NCBI GenBank assembly: GCA_951799405.1
Contig: OX637345.1
Location: forward strand, 9,238,001-9,302,000
Direction: 5' to 3'
Source of the DNA: Agapetus fuscipes
Taxonomy: Eukaryota; Arthropoda; Insecta; Trichoptera; Glossosomatidae
Length of the DNA stretch: 64,000 nt
Below the pieces are notes generated by a model. That model saw only the letters and a list, made by a program, of their open reading frames with translations. It did no database searches and was not told the DNA's origin. Below, in pieces: positions 61,596 through 64,000 of this stretch; position 1 is the first letter of the stretch, and every line of letters begins with the position of its first letter. The position numbers were made by a program, and so were the translations under genes.

Positions 61596-61633
61596 TAAGA
61601 ACGATGTAAGTACTTAAACTTGTTGCTTGTATA

Positions 61634-62033
61634 AGCGTGAATCAATAAGATCATTATATATAACAAAATAATCTATTAAAGCAGTGTTTTATTTTCACTC
61701 ACGAACGCTAAAAGCGCAATTATGCTACACATAGGGTGTAACTACTTGCCGCGTTATCCCCGAAGGATTTAGCATGTGGCGAGTGGAACCTTTTTATTTT
61801 TACAGGTAATGGAGCCGGCCTAACGCCAACCACTTCAGTTGAAGTGGAGGTTTCCCAGCTCTGAGGGGGCTGTTACTCATTTCTTGTGAAGGCTGAGTAA
61901 ACCTTGTCGGCATTTTATTTATGGGTTTGAAATAAACACCAAAACGGGAAATCTTTTTTGATACCCTCGGTGGGACTCGAACTCAAGCTCACGGCATGGA
62001 ATGCAAGCACTCTACCAACTGAACTATCGACCG
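61634..62033 (-). repeat. SINE B, full length, with shared 5' flank segment
   Basis: 61634-61706 is the segment also found at 11246-11328. SINE B runs from gcgcaattatgctacacata to the head complement (ctcgaactcaagctcacggc, accaactgaactatcgaccg). Body aaataaacaccaaaacggg. Confidence 0.8.
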
Positions 62034-62049
62034 CTACATTTATTAATAT

Positions 62050-62100
62050 ACACAAACGTTTTTGATCACTCACGATCATCATCAGGTACAACAAAATTCA
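62050..62100 (-). repeat. CTGATGA-hairpin fragment
   Basis: Minus strand: acctgatgatgatcgtgag, tgatcaaaaacgtttgtg. The GAAA position reads AAAA here. Similar in layout to 859-889. Confidence 0.5.
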
Positions 62101-62720
62101 TAACATGGACTAGATGGTGAAAGAATTGAAAGATGCACTAGCTGCAGGTACCTGGGATGTGTGGTCAACGAAAAGTGGGACATGTGTCAAGAAGTCAGAA
62201 GCAGACTAGAGCAAGCCCGAAATGTCTTCGCTAAAATGAGCAAAGTACAGTTGCGCCGAAATTTGAGCCTTGAACTCCGGAAGCGCATAGTGAGGTGCTA
62301 TGTTTTCGCAATCGCTCTGTATAGTATGGAGGGATGGACACTCACGCAGGCACTGGAGAGACGAATTGAAGCGTTCGAGATGTGTCTATAGCGAAAAATG
62401 TTTCGGATATCTTGGAGTGATCGAGTCACCAATGAAGAAGTCCTCCAACGAATGTGCACTACAAAGGAGCTCCTGCCTACCATTAAACAGAGAAAGCTAA
62501 CTTCGGTCACATAATGATAAATGAGAAGTACCGTCTCCTTCATCTTATCATACAGGGTAAGATTGAAGGGAGAAGATCTCAGGGACGCTGAAGGACAGCG
62601 TGGCTGAAAAACCTGCGACAGTGGTTCGGCAGAAGCACCAAGTCCCTGTTTCGAGCCGCAGCATCTAAAGTCGAAATAGTCATGATGATCGCCGATCTTT
62701 GATAGAAGTGGCAAAAAAAG
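62101..62720 (+). pseudogene. RTE-like LINE C-terminal fragment
   Basis: GCVVNEKWDMCQEVRSRLEQ, LELRKRIVRCYVFAIALYSM and LERRIEAFEMCL (to 62391), a stop, then frames with FRISWSDRVTNEEVLQRM, KIEGRRSQGR, AWLKNLRQWFGRSTKSLF and EIVMMIADL to the end. This is a very widespread arthropod LINE tail. Stops at 62389 and near 62590 and a small deletion near 62500 inactivate it. The tail is gaagaagaagaa. Confidence 0.85.
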
Positions 62721-63036
62721 AAGAAGAAGAATTTATTAAAGACATTCATATTAAAAAATATACTCGTAGTAAAAATATGAAGAAAAAAGTTGATTTTCTT
62801 CCGATTCCTTTGTAAGATTGTTTCTTTCTTATATTTTCAATGGCCGTACAGAAAGAAAGAATGATACATTTTTTATTCGGCCACATATGGGCGGAATAAA
62901 AGTTTAGCGCGCACAATAAAATAATAATAATTCATCTCAAGAAAAGAAGAAAAGAAACAATAAACAATGAAGGCAAAAAAAATAGCTCTGGGGGCTTTTT
63001 ATTGTGGACAGTCATGGTATTAGAGATGGCAGGACT
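62721..63036. other. No recognised feature
   Basis: Purine-rich, AT-rich, no family match. Confidence 0.35.
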
Positions 63037-63088
63037 AGTGTTGACATTCCAATACCGGAGCTCTCTCCGGTATTCGTATGTCAACACT
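63037..63088. repeat. 24-bp palindrome
   Basis: agtgttgaca, ataccggag and then ctccggtatt, tgtcaacact: arms of 24 bp with two mismatches and a 4-bp centre. Confidence 0.7.
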
Positions 63089-63235
63089 CCGTCAAGAGCT
63101 CCGGTAGATAGCTCAGATTGTATAGTGCTAGCGTGCCATGTAAGAGAGCTACGGGACTATTTTTAGACATTTTAGTCGACGGTTGAGCCCAAGCTTTGAC
63201 AAACTAATGATACTGGAGCTTAATTTTGGAAGCAC
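63089..63235. repeat. SINE B head scrap and single arm of family G
   Basis: 63098-63118 (ctccggtagatagctcagat) is a SINE B head scrap. 63148-63212 (tttagacattttagtcgacg, then gctttgacaaactaatgata) is one arm of the palindromic MITE at 63677. Confidence 0.5.
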
Positions 63236-63237
63236 AT

Positions 63238-63495
63238 CTATAATCTATAATCTATAATCTAAGTTGCAAGGATATATTCATTTATAGCTCTCAGATGTAA
63301 GCCCACAAACCAACAAGTGTAGTTCGCGCTTACAAATGCTGAATGTGTACTTACAAATAAAATCCAAACCTCAAATGAACATAAGCCCCACAACTTTTGC
63401 CGACCTTCCCTGAAACAGGGGTTACATTGGCAAAGTGAACCATTTTTTACAGTATGGGTGGTCAGCCTCATACCAACCTATAAGTCAAGGAATCT
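63238..63495 (-). repeat. Family A repeat, young subfamily
   Basis: Three ctataat units, then an almost perfect match to the 51.3-kb copy, to acctataagtcaaggaatc. One difference is ggggttacattgg in place of ggggtgacattgg. Confidence 0.83.
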
Positions 63496-63676
63496 AGTGG
63501 GAAAATTTAAGCAACCTACTTAGATTGTTATCAATACAAATACACATAGTAATAAGAATCATAGACTATCTTATTAATATACTATCAGCACGGATTTTTG
63601 AAAAAAAAACTTCTCAAGAGGCATAGAGTGTCAATCGTGGCATCAGATAATCTGCTTCTTACGTGAGACACTACAG

Positions 63677-63912
63677 TGCTATTCTTAGACATGTTAGTCG
63701 TCAGTTGAGTCCACGCTTTGACAAACTAATGATATTTGTATGAAGACCTGTCAATCCAAGATGACCGCAAGTGAACAGCTGATTTGTCTTCATACAAGTA
63801 TTACAAAATTCGGTAGGTAAGAATGAACGTGCTGATGAAACTTCCAGCCCAGTCACCATTACTTTGTCAAAGCGTGGGCTCAACCGACGACTAAAAGGTC
63901 TAAGAATAGCCC
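63677..63912. mobile_element. Palindromic MITE, family G
   Basis: About 55-bp inverted arms: gctattcttagacatgttag, ccacgctttgacaaa on the left and their counterparts ctttgtcaaagcgtgg, gtctaagaatagc on the right. Inside, tgtatgaagac and gtcttcataca form a second, inner inverted pair. No target duplication identified. No coding capacity. 63913-64000 is unassigned. Confidence 0.72.
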
Positions 63913-64000
63913 CGTTTGAGTATAATCCCAACTAAGGGTGTCAGAAAGGGTTTTCTTTTCTCATGGTTTATATTACACTCAAAATTAAATAGCCTTACTT

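Noticed and set aside
16655..63471. A recurring 70-codon frame beginning MRLTTHTVKNGSLCQCHPCF at 16655, 24758, 26929, 51281 and 63259, resembling a small cysteine/histidine protein family
   Set aside because: It lies entirely within young family A copies and is similar because the DNA is similar; older copies break it without sign of selection.

Overview
This window looks like AT-rich animal genomic DNA, most likely from an arthropod, probably an insect; the order cannot be fixed from sequence alone. The reasons are the density of arthropod-type retrotransposon relics (Jockey-, CR1/L2- and RTE-like C-terminal reverse transcriptase pieces), a Ty3/gypsy element, several tRNA-headed SINE families with Pol III boxes, hAT-like MITEs with 8-bp target duplications, and scattered short motifs such as taggtac. 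There are no bacterial operons, rRNA genes, CRISPR arrays or convincing functional tRNA genes. Almost every open reading frame comes from a repeat.

Layout. 1-2.6 kb: a degenerate ggtgat-rich array split by a Jockey-like LINE fragment that itself carries a 182-bp insertion. 2.6-27.8 kb: a patchwork of SINEs, LINE tails, an 805-bp hAT-type element (8304-9108), foldback elements (10.4, 11.9 kb), a LINE with poly(A) tail (13.4-14.5 kb), two solo LTRs (20.3, 21.0 kb) and many copies of one abundant 250-bp dispersed repeat, called family A here. 27.8-33.25 kb: a hAT-like MITE followed 13 bp later by a young Ty3/gypsy element on the minus strand. Its gag is intact and has an N-terminal SAP-like domain. 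Its pol stops at the end of RNase H because one deletion removed integrase and the start of the 3' LTR. 33.3-57 kb: more family A copies, a foldback element, an inverted minisatellite (37.5-38.0 kb), a roughly 30-bp palindromic array split by insertions (41.9 and 43.3 kb), CR1/L2-like LINE ends, nested hAT debris (46.1-47.6 kb), a third solo LTR and a head-to-head SINE pair. 57-60 kb: the only good candidate for host coding sequence, a 93-bp symmetric exon at 58294-58386 with decayed tandem echoes downstream. 60-64 kb: family A copies, a LINE tail, a full SINE and palindromic MITEs.

How the parts relate. The LINE at 55.1-55.9 kb ends, just after its stop codon, in a sequence shared with the 3' end of the tRNA-headed SINE C. 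This is the classic signature of a SINE mobilised by a partner LINE. Family A sits at the 3' end of the LINE tail at 16.6-17.5 kb, and a second copy of that junction lies at 51.3-51.8 kb, so family A may be the 3' terminal module of that LINE. Several foldback or retroelement fragments share a CTGAnGA-hairpin-GAAA arrangement that resembles a hammerhead ribozyme core, as reported in Penelope-like elements. I found no previously undescribed multi-gene system; the window is best read as a transposon graveyard inside a long intron or intergenic region.
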